Source: Blastomyces gilchristii SLH14081 | Lineage: Eukaryota; Ascomycota; Eurotiomycetes; Onygenales; Ajellomycetaceae | Direction: 5' to 3' | Assembly: GCF_000003855.2 (NCBI RefSeq) | Contig: NW_003101681.1 | Location: forward strand, 1,867,893-1,931,892 | Length of the DNA stretch: 64,000 nt | Part shown: positions 1-12,646 of the stretch, one piece after another | Position numbering within the stretch: the first letter of the stretch is position 1 | Layout: every line of letters starts with the position of its first letter | Position numbers and translations under genes: made by a program | Notes under the pieces: model-generated | The model's database searches: none | The model's input: only the letters and a program-made list of their open reading frames with translations | What the model was told of the DNA's origin: nothing

Positions 1-2565
1 CTCATAACTACAGTCAAATGAGAACTGGGTTTCAGTGGTCTTTTTCTCACAGAAGATGCAATCTGTGAAGATCAACTATAACATTTATAATTAGAAGCTT
101 CTTATAATAGTGAAATTCTTCTATCACTGATATCACTACTTTGAGAGCCTTGTAATTAGACTGACCGTGTGACCGTGTCTGAGACCAGGACCAGATTTTT
201 TGATAGTCTCATTACCAATTCAACTGATCCCATTACACAGTTTTAACATTAGATAGTAGTTTCATACTGTCTCAGTGAAACTTACTGTCTACTCTTGTCA
301 CATTTTCCAAATGAGACTATGATTTTCACTTCTCAATTTAAATTATTTTTATTGCTTTAAATGACTTTAAATCTCATTTGAGCATTACCAAAAAGTGTTA
401 CTTTTTAAAAAATTAAAAATAGTCTAAAAAAAACCTTAAAATGTCTAAAAATAGTAACTTTATGCCAAGAATGGGACTAAATGAGATGAAATGAGACCAC
501 TTTCTCATTTTTTTCAAGTCATGGTTTCATTTTAAGATCTGATATATAGTCACTTTACATGTTTTTTTGATAGCCAGTCCCAGCGGGATTCACGCCAAGA
601 AATGTATGAGACCAGACCAAATGAGACCAAATGTGAAATTCATGGTCCCGGCGGCCAGTCTACTTGTAATAGTGATTACTGTTAGAACTGATTATAATAG
701 CTTTCAACAGTGTACTTCAATCAAGAAACTCTCACAGCAGCAGATTTACTGAGCTCAGAGACTAAGTAAGTTCTGATTCAAGATAGAACATATCAAGAGA
801 ACTAAGAACTCAGTGAATGAACTCTCTCACAGATCAGACTATGTTAAGAAGGCCAGAATAACAGATATAGAGAAACTAGAGAAGACAGAAAAGCTTCATG
901 AAATGCTTAGACTGAGTGTTATAAAGAGATTGACTGAAGAGTCTCTTAATCTCTTATAAGAGAAGAAAGAGAAGAAAGAGAAGAAGTCTGTATAACTACT
1001 CTCTACAACACTAAGAGTCAACACTCTAAGAATCTTCACAAGAATTCTTGAAGAGAGTATCTATAATCTGAAGAGATTGCAGACTTTGAAAAGTACTGTG
1101 AAAGACCTGATACAAGAGAAAACAGAGTATAAGTCTTTATAAGATCTTCTATTCAGATTGTCTGAACTGTAACTGAAGAATGAATATACTCAGCATATTT
1201 AGAAACTGCTTACAGCAGGAATCAACTCTGTAGAAATAAAGAATTAAAGAGACTTAAATAATCTCTTGTAAAGAGAGGACTGAATTTATGTACCTATAAA
1301 TAAGTTTCTATGCATAGAACTTATCAAAAGATATCATAACTCTTCTCTAGTAAGTCATTTTATAGATACTAGAACTCATGAGTTGCTTATAAGAAAATAC
1401 TTCTAATCAAAGATACAAGAACTTATGAAGAAGATAGTGAATTCTTGTACTATTTATCAGAATTCACAGATAGTGCAGTTCAGATTATATAAAGAACTTA
1501 CTTCTCTATTTATTCTGCAGAAACCTTGAAAACAGCTAGAAATGAATACTCTTATAAGTCTCTCTGAAAGCAAGAACATATATAATGCCTGCTTTGACAG
1601 TGTGCTGATGATAGTGAATTACTTTATCAAGATGACACACTTTATACTCACCTGTAAGAACTTGAAGTTAAAGAATTTAACTCATATCTTCATCTGCAAT
1701 GTGATCTGATTGCATGAATTGCCTGTAAACATTATCTCAGATAGAGAATCAATCTTCACAGAGAAGTTCTGATCTGATCTGATAACTATACTGAAGATCT
1801 TATAAGATCTAAGCATGACTTTTTATCAACAGACAGATGATCAGACAGAATGTCTGATAAGTATATTAAAACAGTATCTGCAGTACTTTGTCAATTATAA
1901 TCAGAATAACTGAGTGCATTGATTATCACTTACAGAGTTTATATACAACAACTCAAAGCATATCAGCACAGATAAAACCCTCTTTGAGATACTCACTGAG
2001 ACTTATCTGTGAATAATCTTAATAAATCTGTGAGAGTACACTATAGAGTGTGATGATATCTGTGAACAGGCTGAGAGAATTCAGAAGATCTGAAAGACAG
2101 TCTGTGAATTCTTGAGAAAGACTCAAGAGTATCAGAAGAGATACTATGACTTCAAGTATATTATAAAGAGTTTCAAAGAAGATGATAGAGTCTGACTGAG
2201 TCTAGAAAACATTATTATATAGAGATCTAGTAAGAAGCTGAATCTCTTGCAGACAGAGTCTTATAAGATTATGAAGAAAGTTAGCTCACAGTTCTATAGA
2301 TTGAAACTGTTATTTAAGTTACAGATATACAATGTTTTTCATATCTCTTTACTCTGTAAATATAAGAAATTCTCAGAAGAGAACTCTGTGACTCATCACT
2401 TTATTTATAAAATACTAGAGAGTGAAAGAGAATATCAGGTCAAAGAGATTATTAACTCAGAGAAGTGAGATGATGAGCTCTGATTCAAGATTCAGTGATA
2501 AGAGTATTCTGATAAGATGAATGAGTTTACTTAAGAATTATCTGAGCAGATAAGATATCTGCAGA
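1..2565 (+). mobile_element. Decayed Ty3/Gypsy chromovirus fragment, family G2 (RNase H to chromodomain)
   Basis: The fragment enters from the left edge and is read on the plus strand through stops. Pieces of an RNase H domain flank the MITE at 157-662: CNYNIYN-like and KLLIIVKFF before it, TDYNSFQQ and NELSHRSDYVKK after it. The second piece corresponds to the usual DALSRRPDY end of Gypsy RNase H. A zinc-binding integrase head follows at about 1,285-1,510 (H-x-H and CTIYQ-like residues), then an integrase core at about 1,590-2,050 (FDSVLMIVNYFIKMTHF, SDRESIFTEKF). The C-terminal HNVFH-SLL box appears as YNVFHISLL near 2,325-2,355. A chromodomain-like start (YQVKEI) is near 2,435. Most stops fall where the family has Trp (TGG to TGA). 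The left end is cut by the window. The family differs in sequence from G1 and G3. Confidence 0.85.
157..662 (+). mobile_element. hAT-type MITE, copy 1 (506 bp)
   Basis: The element begins TAGACTGACCG and ends CGGCCAGTCTA, so the termini are inverted repeats matching at 10 of 11 positions. It is flanked on both sides by an exact 8-bp direct repeat, cttgtaat (149-156 and 663-670). Eight-bp duplications with short TAG-type termini are the hallmark of hAT elements. There is no transposase; the interior is AT-rich with a subterminal GACCGTGTGACCGTGT motif. It sits in the RNase H region of the G2 Gypsy. Confidence 0.93.
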
Positions 2566-4715
2566 AGCTGAGACATAACTTTCATACTGTAAATTCTGAT
2601 AAGTCAGAATGATACAGTCTTCACTAAGAATCTGATTATAATAAAGATATTAACACTGTTATTTGCAAATTCTAGTCTATAAGATGATGAGTTTCTACTG
2701 AGATGAACAGTTCACAGTGTATACAAAGAGAAGAAGAAATCATGTTCTTATTAAAGCTAAAAAAAAAAAATAAAAAAATAAGAAAATAGAAACAGAGCTA
2801 TGAACACAATTTAGAGATTAATAAAGAAAAAATAAAGAAAACTCACACTCACATTCTTAATATCTGTGACACTCAATCTTCTTACAACTATCAATTTCTC
2901 TCTTCAAAGAAGCAGAGAGTATCATACTCATGATACAGACAATTATTGCATTTGATATGAAGACTGTCAGAAATGCACAGACTTCAGAGAAGTCAGATAT
3001 CAGAGTATATATAGTTGTAACAGAGTCTTGAGAGCTGGCTGTCTATGTGTGTGATCAGATATCTCTTACAAAGCTGTGTTCACTCTCTCAGTTATGCTGA
3101 AGTATTCAGCCTGAAAATAATTAAGACATAGAGAGAGAGCTCATCTGCTCAGATTAACTCTTATTATAAATTCATGACATTTGCATTGTCTTAATTACCT
3201 GGATTTTACAGATACTCAGAGACTCATCTCTCATTGATAATGAGATTGTGAAAATGCGCTGCAGTGTGAGAATCATTGATAGAGAATCTAGACATATTTA
3301 CATATATCTGATCAGAGATTGTGCGGGCAGAAGAGAGGTGATTGTAGGCCTGTAAAGCTGTAGAAGACACTGACAATATTAGAAGCTTTACAAGAACTGT
3401 CAGCTAGAGTCTGTAAGAAATTACTTACAGAGAGACTTACAGCAAAGAGTGAGACTGCACTGCTTGAAGTCAGAGACTGATCTGAGAGAGATATGAGATT
3501 AATCACTGATCTGAAGATCAGGTGCAGTGACAGGGCTGAGAAGAGTGAAGACACTGTTATAAGCAGTGATGTCTCTGCTTCATCAGCTGATAAAAAGTAA
3601 TCAGAGAAGTTACAGAGACACTTATAAGAAGCTCAGTAACAGTCAGATATTATTTACAAAGATATTGAAATTAAAAAGATTTTTATTCTTGAGAAGTTCT
3701 TGAATTAATATATAGATATTGTCAGAAATACTCTCTCTCTGTTATCTGAGTGAAAACACTTCACAGATGAATAAGAATACTCATAGTTTATAAAGATAAA
3801 AGCTGTTATAGAAAAAGAAAAAAGAAGATGAGATTCTGTGAATAGATCTGAGATATTTATACTACTCTAGAGAGATTTACTTACACTGTGAATAATCTCA
3901 CAGAACAGTCAGATCACTCTAGTAAATAAAGAGTGATTATGAATTACAGATCTGAATCTTTCTATATGACTATAAAGAGTGATTGCAGACTGTGAATATC
4001 TTGATTCTATAATTCTACAGAGTTGATAAAAGAATGAAAAATTCCTCACAATTCTACAGTGTTAAAGAACAATGATTTATAAGAATGAGTGAAAGATCAA
4101 TCTGTGAATACTTCTCTTTAATAAGAATAATCTCACAGAGAGTGATTCATCTGTGAGATGAATCTGTGTAATAATTATATAAGAATCTCATGAAAATGAT
4201 TGAGAGTTAATCAGAACTCTTCTGTATGAAAGATATGAAATAAATCTGTGTGATAGTCAGAGAAGAATCTGTAGATTATAAAGAATCTTATGAAATAAGA
4301 AACTGAGTGACAGACTCTTTTCTCTTTGTAATAATAAGAGATTTTTCCTTACTGAGATTTTTTATAAATATGAAGAATTTTTAGTGAGTATCACTGCAGT
4401 GCTGAGCTGATTCTATAAAGTCACTCAGTGAAAGGCTTCACAGACAAAGTCTTAAAGAGAGAGAAGTATGTAAGAAATCTCACTTCTCACAGATTCTTTA
4501 TTTCTATTTCTATCTCTTATGTAATCAATAGAGTTAGCAGCTCTTGACTACACATAACTATATAGACTGAAGTTCATGAATACTATTCATAACTCAGCTT
4601 GAATGCTATTATACATTTGATCTCTACATTTTATCTTTCTATTATGAATACTTTTAGTAGTTAACAGTACATATCACGCCAGGCTGCAAACACCTGAATA
4701 ATCGCCTGTGAGTAC
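2566..4715. other. Unassigned RIP-mutated repeat, possibly a gag region
   Basis: About 2.1 kb of AT-rich, CpG-poor sequence lies between the G2 chromodomain and the start of G1a. An A-rich run sits at 2,757-2,785. A plus-strand reading through stops from about 3,340 to 4,480 gives charged, helix-rich sequence, as expected of a retroelement gag, but I find no zinc knuckle, protease or LTR. The short minus-strand ORF at 3,312-3,554 is not convincing. I cannot name the family. Confidence 0.4.
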
Positions 4716-5138
4716 TTATTCTTACAGATCTCTATATATAGAAGAGAATCATGCTAATTATTTTATAAGTAATTACAGAACTTATAAAGATAATTCTTTA
4801 CAGTCTGAATCATTTATTCTGATATATTATCAGTGTCAGAGTGATAAGTAGTTAATAAATAGTGTATAATCTTAAGAATTTAACAGATTTTTATTCAGAG
4901 AGTACTTACAAATTAGCAGTTATAATCTAATACTATAGATTTCAGTAATTCATGTATTCAATAGAACAGGCTCTGTAGAAAGACTTCAGTAACTTGTTCA
5001 GTATTTATCTTATTATAAAATTTCAATATTATATTTTTACTTAATTAATAAATAATGATCAGAACATTCTTACAATTCTTACTCTTAGAGAGATTAATAC
5101 TGAAGTTAATTACTACATCTTATCAGATTCTATCAGAG
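4716..5138 (-). mobile_element. Gypsy chromovirus G1a, segment 1 (integrase region)
   Basis: The segment aligns base for base, apart from transitions, with the minus-strand copy G1b from about 8,910 to 9,315, within the integrase-coding part. The left boundary is abrupt; the chromodomain and LTR that should follow are missing, so this element lost its 3' end. The right end is split by the SINE at 5,139-6,025, whose target duplication agattctatcagag marks the break. Confidence 0.85.
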
Positions 5139-6025
5139 TCTCAGTAACTAAATGATTAATGCAGTCACTCAGTGACATCTTAGCATGAGAAACCAAAGGT
5201 GTGCAGGTTTGAAACTCACAGAGAATATATTAAATTCAGAACTCAAGTACCTCAGATTTCTAATAAATACAGAGGTGTATAAATCATTTTAATAAAATCA
5301 CTCTATGTTTCTGAGCTGAGAAGTTATTATTACATGTATCTAATTATCACTTCTTTGTATTTTTCTATATTCTGTTATCTTGATCTCAACACCTGTATTT
5401 TCTTCTGTATAATTAATACTTGACCTGTATTTAACATCACACAAGAACTCATCATAAGCTCCGCTTGTATATATAGACTGATTATGTGACCGTGTCTGAG
5501 ACCAGAACCAGATTTTTTGATAGTTTTATTATCAATTCAACTGATTTCATTACACAGTTTTAACATTAAATAGTAGTCTCATACTGTCTCAGTGAGACTT
5601 ACTGTCTACTCTTATCACATTTTTCAAATGAGATCATGATTTTCACTTCTCAATTTAAATTATTTTTATTGCTTTAAATGACTTTAAATCTCATTTGAGT
5701 GTTATCAAAAAGCATTACTTTTTAAAAAATTAAAAATAGTCTAAAAAAAACCTTAAAATGTCTAAAAATAGTAACTTTATATTAAGAATGAGACTAAATG
5801 AAATTAAATGAAATCACTTTCTTATTTTTTTCAAGTCATGATTTCATTTTAAGATCTGGTATATAGTCACTTTGCATGTTTTTTTAATGACTAGTCCCAG
5901 TGGGATTCACACTAAGAAATGTATAGAACCAGATCAAATGAGATTAAACATGAAATTCATAGTTCCGGCGGCCAGTCTATGCATATAAGTATAATAAAAG
6001 AATAATAATAATAATAATAATAATA
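5139..6025 (+). mobile_element. tRNA-derived SINE, copy 1, interrupted by a MITE
   Basis: This is a RIP-mutated copy of the SINE seen cleanly at 12,273-12,646: a degraded tRNA-like head (box A region near 5,150, box B near 5,210), the same body, and an (AAT)n tail at 5,998-6,025. A 14-bp exact duplication, agattctatcagag, lies at 5,125-5,138 and 6,026-6,039. The body is interrupted at 5,474-5,979 by a MITE; without that the SINE is about 380 bp. Confidence 0.9.
5474..5979 (+). mobile_element. hAT-type MITE, copy 2 (506 bp), inside a SINE
   Basis: The termini are TAGACTGATTA and CGGCCAGTCTA. The flanking 8-mers tgtatata (5,466-5,473) and tgcatata (5,980-5,987) differ by one transition. It lies within SINE copy 1, so it inserted after the SINE had landed in G1a. 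Confidence 0.92.
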
Positions 6026-7955
6026 AGATTCTATCAGAGATATTAAGTAATTTCATTAGATCTTTTCTACAGTTTTTTCATAAAATAATAGAAGAATAAC
6101 AGTTACAGTTTCAGATAAAACATCTGATACTATTTAATATTTCAGATCAGTAGAACTCTTAAGAGATTATTTAATATAGTTATTCACAATCTAGATAATT
6201 AGTTATACATGAATTATACATCTCTTGTATTATTCAAGTGTGTAAGAGTTCAGACTCAGAGACTTAATATTATTCACAGAATTACAGAGTGTTATTATCA
6301 TTAATTAAATATTCTAATATATCAGTTTTTATATATAGTTCTGAAGAGAATTGAGAAGCTTTTTATCATACTGCTTCAGTAAGAGTCTGAAGAAGTTTAT
6401 TAATTTAAGCTATTATATATTACAGTTCTTTCAGTGAAGATTCAGAACAAGTTAAGATATTAGTAATAGTTTCAAGAGAGAGTGTTCTAATTAAAGAAGT
6501 ATGTATAGTATTATAAGTTATTTCATTATAATCAACTAGTATCTTCAGATTTAAGAGTCAGTACTCTCAGTTCATTCAGCAGATATCTGTTATATCAGAA
6601 GATGTATCTTACTCTTATTATAAGAGAGTATCTATTATTAAGTTCTAACTGCTGAGACAGTAGTGTATAATGAAATGAAAATAACTTAATAGCTTGAATT
6701 ATCACATCTGTTATTCAGTAAGCTTATAGATAATTATAAAATACTTGAGATTCTTATAATCTGTGATTATCTTAAATTTGAAGATACTTCAGAGTTCAGA
6801 ATCTCATTCTTCTAGATAGTGTACTATTATAAAATATTTCTTATTATAGATCTTATAATTATACTCAGCAGAACTCAATTTCTTAGATATAAAAATATAT
6901 AAGTATAAGATATCTTTATTATTATATTACAATATAGCTTCTTCTATAATATAGTCAGAGAAGTTAGCTTTTATAACTATCTCACAGTCAGAGTTAAATA
7001 TTATTAGTAGAGAGATATTAATAAATATTTTCTTTATCTATATCAATACAGCTTCAGTATCTGCTAATTATTAAAATACTGAGTTCTTCTTAATAAGTTC
7101 TGTAAGTAATCTCATAATATCTGAGAAGTTTTATATAAATTACTGATAGAAGTTAGTAAATCTGATGAAGTTTTATACATCTTTCATAGTGTATAAAGCT
7201 TCTTATTCAAGAATAGTAGAGATCTTCTCAGAATTCATTCAGATTCTCTTATCAGCTTCTATGATAAAGTCTAGATATTTTATACTCTTGACTTTAAAAT
7301 TATACTTGTCTATGTCTATTAATATTTCTGCTTCTCATAGTCATTGTAATACTCTTTATACATGTTCTTGATATTCTTTTCTGAATCTATCAGTAAAGAT
7401 GAGAATGTTATTAACATAAGTAGATACAAACTCACTAAGAACATCTCAGAGTGCTTAGTTAATATACTTCTGAAATATACTAGAGATATTAGTCAATTCA
7501 AAAGATGTAACTACTTATTCAAAAAGATTATATTATAGTCAGAGTGCTATAAATCACTTACCTTCTTCAGTGATACAGATCTTATGAAAAGTGATAATAA
7601 TATCTAGTTTTATAAATTATTGAGCTTGTTCAATATAAGCTAGAGTTTCATTAATAAGAGATACAGAATAACAGTTCTTCTTTATTAATCTATTCAGTTC
7701 TTAATAGTTTACACAGAATCAGAGTTCTGTATCTAGTTTCTTTACAAAGAGAATACAAGCTGCAGTGAAAGAGTTACTAATACATATAAATTCTGTATTT
7801 AATAGATTATTAAGTATCTTTCAAAGAAGAAGAAGTTTATCTCAGAATATATTATAAAGAGAGTCTTATAATAATTCAGAGTCTTTATTATTCTTCTTTT
7901 TCAGGTTGATACTATGATCTACTTCTGAGTCTTATAAGAGAGATAGATTTATAAT
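6026..7955 (-). mobile_element. Gypsy chromovirus G1a, segment 2 (integrase, RNase H, RT)
   Basis: This continues segment 1 after the SINE. It matches the reverse complement of the G1c/G1d pol region in order: rest of integrase, RNase H, then reverse transcriptase up to the position equivalent to 11,205 in G1b. It is heavily mutated with many stops. It ends at 7,951-7,955 (ataat), the target duplication of the inserted G1b. The plus-strand ORF at 7,165-7,371 is an antisense shadow. Confidence 0.88.
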
Positions 7956-8229
7956 TGTAAGAGGTCTACGCTGAATAGATTAGTATAATATATAGATCTT
8001 ATATAACAAAGTGAAAAATGTTAGAAAAGGAAAAGAAAGAGAAAGTGTGAAAATCAGTGATTGAAGTGAATATTTATATATATATACAGTGATGCAGCTT
8101 CAGGACAGAAGAATAGAAATTCTGTAGATTTTCAGCTGAGAATCAGTGACTGAGAATTGAAGCTTTCAGCAGAAATCTATGAAGTATAATGAAATAGTCT
8201 ATATAATTGATCAGGCGCAGTCTATTATA
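7956..8229 (-). repeat. LTR of G1b (3' LTR, left copy)
   Basis: The LTR starts TGTAAGAGGTCTACG and ends at the position equivalent to CCTGCCACA, here mutated. It is 274 bp against 326 bp for the G1c LTRs, because an internal ~50-bp part is missing. Confidence 0.85.
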
Positions 8230-11200
8230 TTAACCCTCTTCTTCTCTGATCATGTGTAGTTCTTATCAGTCAAGAGCCGCAGTCTCAGATAACACAGAAC
8301 TCAGAGTTCAGATCAGATAATTATAGTTAACTTATTTTATCAGATATTATCAGCTGCAGCTGTGAGATCTCTTATTGAAAATATTCTCAATCTCTCACTC
8401 AAGTTCATTATCTTCTTCTATGATTTCTGATGGCTGTCAGTTGAAAGTCAGTTAAGAAGAGAATGAGTCAGTGATAGTACAGTGAAGTAAGCTTATATGA
8501 AATATATTATAAATCTCTGATAATGTATCAAGATAATAATTATAACTGTCTAGAACTTCTATCACTGTGTATTTTATATAATAATAACTCAATGTATGAG
8601 ATGAGTATGTAATCTGTATATTTCTAAGATTTAATTATATAAGATCTTCTATCTTATACTACTCTGCAGAATCTTGTCAGATATTGATTTAATCTTCTTA
8701 ATCTTGTTTAATACTTGTTATAAAGACTTCTGCTCAGTCATGAGTATTTCAGAGCTTTGTCACTATATTATCAGTAATCTGAATCAGACTGCAGAGGTTC
8801 AGTGTGAACTATGTAATCTCTAGAAGATTCAACACTTTCATGTAATAATTATATATAAAAGAGAATGAGCTTACATCTATTGAAACAGCATCTCAGCTGT
8901 TAATAGCAATCTCTGTATATAGAAGAAGATTATGTCAATTATCTTATAAGTAATTACAGAACTTATAAAGATAATTCTTTACAGTCTGAATTGTCTATTC
9001 TGATATATTATCAGTCTCAGAGTGATAGACAGTTGATAAATAATATATAATCTTGAGAACTTGATAGATTCTTATTTAAAGAGTGCTTATGAATTGACAG
9101 CTCTGATCTGAGACTATAGATCTCAGTAATTCATACATTTAATAGAATAAGCTCCGTAGAAAGGCTTCAGTGACTTGTTTAGTATTTATCTTATTACAAG
9201 ATATCAATATTATATCTTTACTCAATCAGTTCATAATAATCAGAATGTTTCTATAACTCTTACTCTCAGAGAGATTAATAGTGAAGTTAATTATTATATC
9301 TCATCAGATTCTATCAGAAATATTAAGTGATTTCAGCAGGCCTTTTCTATGATTCTTTCATATAATAATAAAAGAATAATAATTACAGTTTTAAATAAAA
9401 CATCTGATGCTATTTGATATGTTAAGTTAGTAGAACTCTTGAGAGATCATTTGATACAGTTATTCACAATCTAAATAATCAGTTATATAAGAATCATGCA
9501 TCTCTTGTATTATCTGAGTGTGTAAGAGTTTGAAGTGAGAAACTCAGTGTTGTTCACAGAATTGCAGAGTGTTATTATTATTGATTGAGTATTCTGAGAT
9601 GTCAGTTCTTATACATAGTTCTGAGAGAAATCAGAGTGCTTCTTGATGTACTGCTTCAGTGAGTACTTGAAGAAGTTCATCAGTTTAAGCTGTTATATAT
9701 CATAATTCATTCAGTGTAGATTCAGAAGATGTTCTGATTAATGAAGTGTATATAGTGTTATAAGTGATCTCATTGTGATTAACTAATATCTTCAGATTTA
9801 AGAGCTGATGTTCTCAGTTCATTCAATATGTATCTGTTATATTGAATGATATATCTTACTCTCATTGTAAGAGAATATCTGTCATTAAGGTCTGACTGCT
9901 GAGGTGATAGTGTATAGTGAAATGAAAATAGCTTAATAGTTCAGATCATTATATCTGACATTCAGTAAGCTTACAGATGATTATAAAATACTTGAGATTC
10001 TTATAATCTGTGATTATCTCAAATTTGAAAACACTTTAGAGTTCAGAGTCTCATTCTTCTAGACAGTGTATAATTATAAGAAGCTTCTTATCATAGATCT
10101 TATAATTGCATTCAACAGAACTCAGTTTCTTAAACATAAAGATGTATAATTGTAAGATATCTTTATCATTATATTATAATATAGCTTCTTCTATAATATA
10201 GTCAGAGAAATCAACTTCAATGACTGTCTTATAATCAGAATCAAATGTTATCAGTAGACTGAGTAGAGAAGTATTAATAAATATCTTCTTCATTTATATA
10301 AATGCAGCTTCAGTATTCACTGATCACTGAAATACTGAGTTCTTCTTAATAAGTTCTGTAAGTAATCTCATGATATCTGAGAAGTTTGTATAAATTGCTG
10401 ATAAAAGTTAGTAAATTCAATGAAGCTTTGTATATCTTTCACAGTATATAAAGCTTCTCATTCAAGAATGATGAAGACTTTCTCAGAATTTATTTAAATT
10501 CTCTTATCAGCTTCTATGATAAAACCTAGGTATTTTATACTCTTAACTTTAAAATCATACTTGTTAATATCTATTGATAGTTCTGCTACTTATAATTATT
10601 ATAATACTCTCTGTACATGTTCTTGATATTTCTTTCTGAATTCATTAATAAAGATGAGAATGTTATCTAGATATATAGATGCAAACTTATCAAGAAAATC
10701 TCAGAGTGTTCAGTTAATATACTTCTGAAATATACTGAGAGTATTAGCCAGTTCAAAGAGTATGACTACTCATTCAAAGAGATTATAATATGTTCAGAAT
10801 GCTGTAAGTTATTTATCTTCTTCAGTGATATGAATCTCATGAAACATAGTAATAATATCTAACTTTGTAAATCATTGAGCTCATCTGATATATACTAGAG
10901 TTTTATTAATGAGAGATAAGAGATAATGATCTTTCTTTGTTAATCTGTTCAGATCTTGATAGTTTACATAGAATCAGAGTTCTTTATCTGATTTCTTTGC
11001 AAAGAGAATAGAAGCTGCAGTAGAGAAGTTGCTGATATATATAAATTCTTTATTCAACAGATCATTGAGTGTCTTCTGAAGAAGAAGAAGTTTATCTTGA
11101 GACATGTTATAAAGAGAGTCTCATGATAATTCAAGATCTTTATTATTCTTCTTTTTCAACTTGATACTGTGATTCACTTCTGAATCTCATAAGAGAGATA

Positions 11201-11543
11201 GATTTGTAACATTATTATCTTATTAAAAGACATCTAGATATTCATAATATTATTAAAAGAGTTTTATATAAGAATCTGTTATTGTAACACAGAATAACTT
11301 CTCTAGAGCTTTTTTAATATTAATCAGACTGATGAAGTAGATTGTTATATAATTCTGCTATCAGTGATCTTATTAATAATTCTGTCAGTGACTTCTTTTT
11401 CAGAGTATTTTATAAGTGTTAACAGAGATCTGTGTCAGATTTATAGTCTTGTGAATATCATCTTCATGAATTCTATCATTGTTAGAAAATATTAAGCTTC
11501 TGTTTTAAGTGTTTAATAAGATACCTTGTTCAGATAGGTAGAT

Positions 11544-11918
11544 ATTATTATTATTATTATTATTCTTTCATTATACTCATATGCAAGTGAAGCTTATGAT
11601 GAGTTCTTGCATGATGTTAAATACAGGTCAAGTGTTAATTATACAGGAGAAAATACAGGTGTTGAGACCACACCAAGATAACAAGAACATAGGAAATACA
11701 AAGAAGTGACAATTAGATATATACAATAATAACTTCTCAGCTCAGAAACATAGAGCAGTTTATTAAAGTAATTTGTACATCTCTGTATTTATTAGAAACC
11801 TGAGGTGCTTGAGTTCCAGATTTAATGTATTCTCTGCGGGTTTCAAACTCACATGCCTTGGTTTCTCACGCCAAGGCACTACCGGGTGGCCGCATTAACC
11901 ATTCGGCCACTGAGACTG
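11544..11918 (-). mobile_element. tRNA-derived SINE, copy 2
   Basis: On the minus strand the head is at 11,918 (ggccgaatggttaatg, box A type) and the (AAT)n tail at 11,544-11,570. The near-exact duplication agatagg(t/c)agat lies at 11,532-11,543 and 11,919-11,930. The copy is moderately mutated. It inserted into the protease/gag region of G1b. Confidence 0.9.
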
Positions 11919-12272
11919 AGATAGGCAGATAAGTTCTAATATAAGATTATAATCAAGATTATCAACTTTATATACATAGACTTCTTTATATTGATGTCTT
12001 CTAATATCTATGTTTAGCTTCACTATGTAACAGATGCAAATGTCTTTTAAGTCATTAAATTCCGTGAGAAGTCAGGGTTTTGATAAGAGAATATACTGAA
12101 GATTATAATATCTTATGACTGAATATTTAATCATTGCATAATAACATAGACTGCTGTCTATTATGGCTTTTATATTATACATATTATCAATCACAGTAGA
12201 TATAAGAATTGCATTTATTATCATTTTCTCTTCAAATTGTTATTATCTGACCTTTTCAAGCTTCTGTTTATG

Positions 12273-12646
12273 CCCCGGTGGCCGAATGGTTAATGCGGCC
12301 ACCCGGTAGCGCCTTGGCGTGGGAAACCAAGGCGCGTGGGTTCGAAACCCGCAGGGAATACATTAAATCCGGAACTCAAGCACCTCAGGTTTCTAATAAA
12401 TACAGAGGTGTACAAATCACTTCAATGAATCGCTCTATGTTCCTGGGCTGGGAAGTTATTATCACATGTATCTAATTGTCACTCCTTTGTATTTTCCTAT
12501 GTTCTTGTTATCTTGGCATGGTCTCAATACCTGTATTTCCTCCTGTATAATCAACACTTGACCTGTATTTAACATCACGCAAGGACTCATCATAAGCTCC
12601 GCTTGCATATAAGTATAATGAAAGAATAATAATAATAATAATAATA
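12273..12646 (+). mobile_element. tRNA-derived SINE, copy 3 (least mutated, 374 bp)
   Basis: The head ccccggtggccgaatgg is followed by ttaatgcggcc, carrying a pol III A box, and a consensus B box ggttcgaaacc lies near 12,338. A tRNA-unrelated body follows, then an (AAT)n tail at 12,627-12,646. It is flanked by a perfect 15-bp duplication aagcttctgtttatg (12,258-12,272 and 12,647-12,661). An extended stem (GCCTTGG/CCAAGGC) replaces a normal anticodon arm, and no acceptor stem closes, so this is a SINE head and not a working tRNA. The 65-residue ORF running through it is incidental. It inserted into G1b gag. Confidence 0.95.

Noticed and set aside
157..662. Tc1/mariner-type (TA target) interpretation of the MITE
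   Set aside because: The ends begin and finish with TA, but exact 8-bp duplications outside them in nine copies point to hAT.
12273..12360. Functional tRNA gene
   Set aside because: A and B boxes are present but the acceptor stem does not close and the anticodon arm is replaced by a longer stem. It is a SINE head repeated four times.
12278..12475. Open frame of 65 codons on the tRNA-like sequence (near-identical frame at 28,026-28,223 minus)
   Set aside because: It is a chance frame through the SINE head and body; the repeat structure, box A/B and target duplications explain the sequence.
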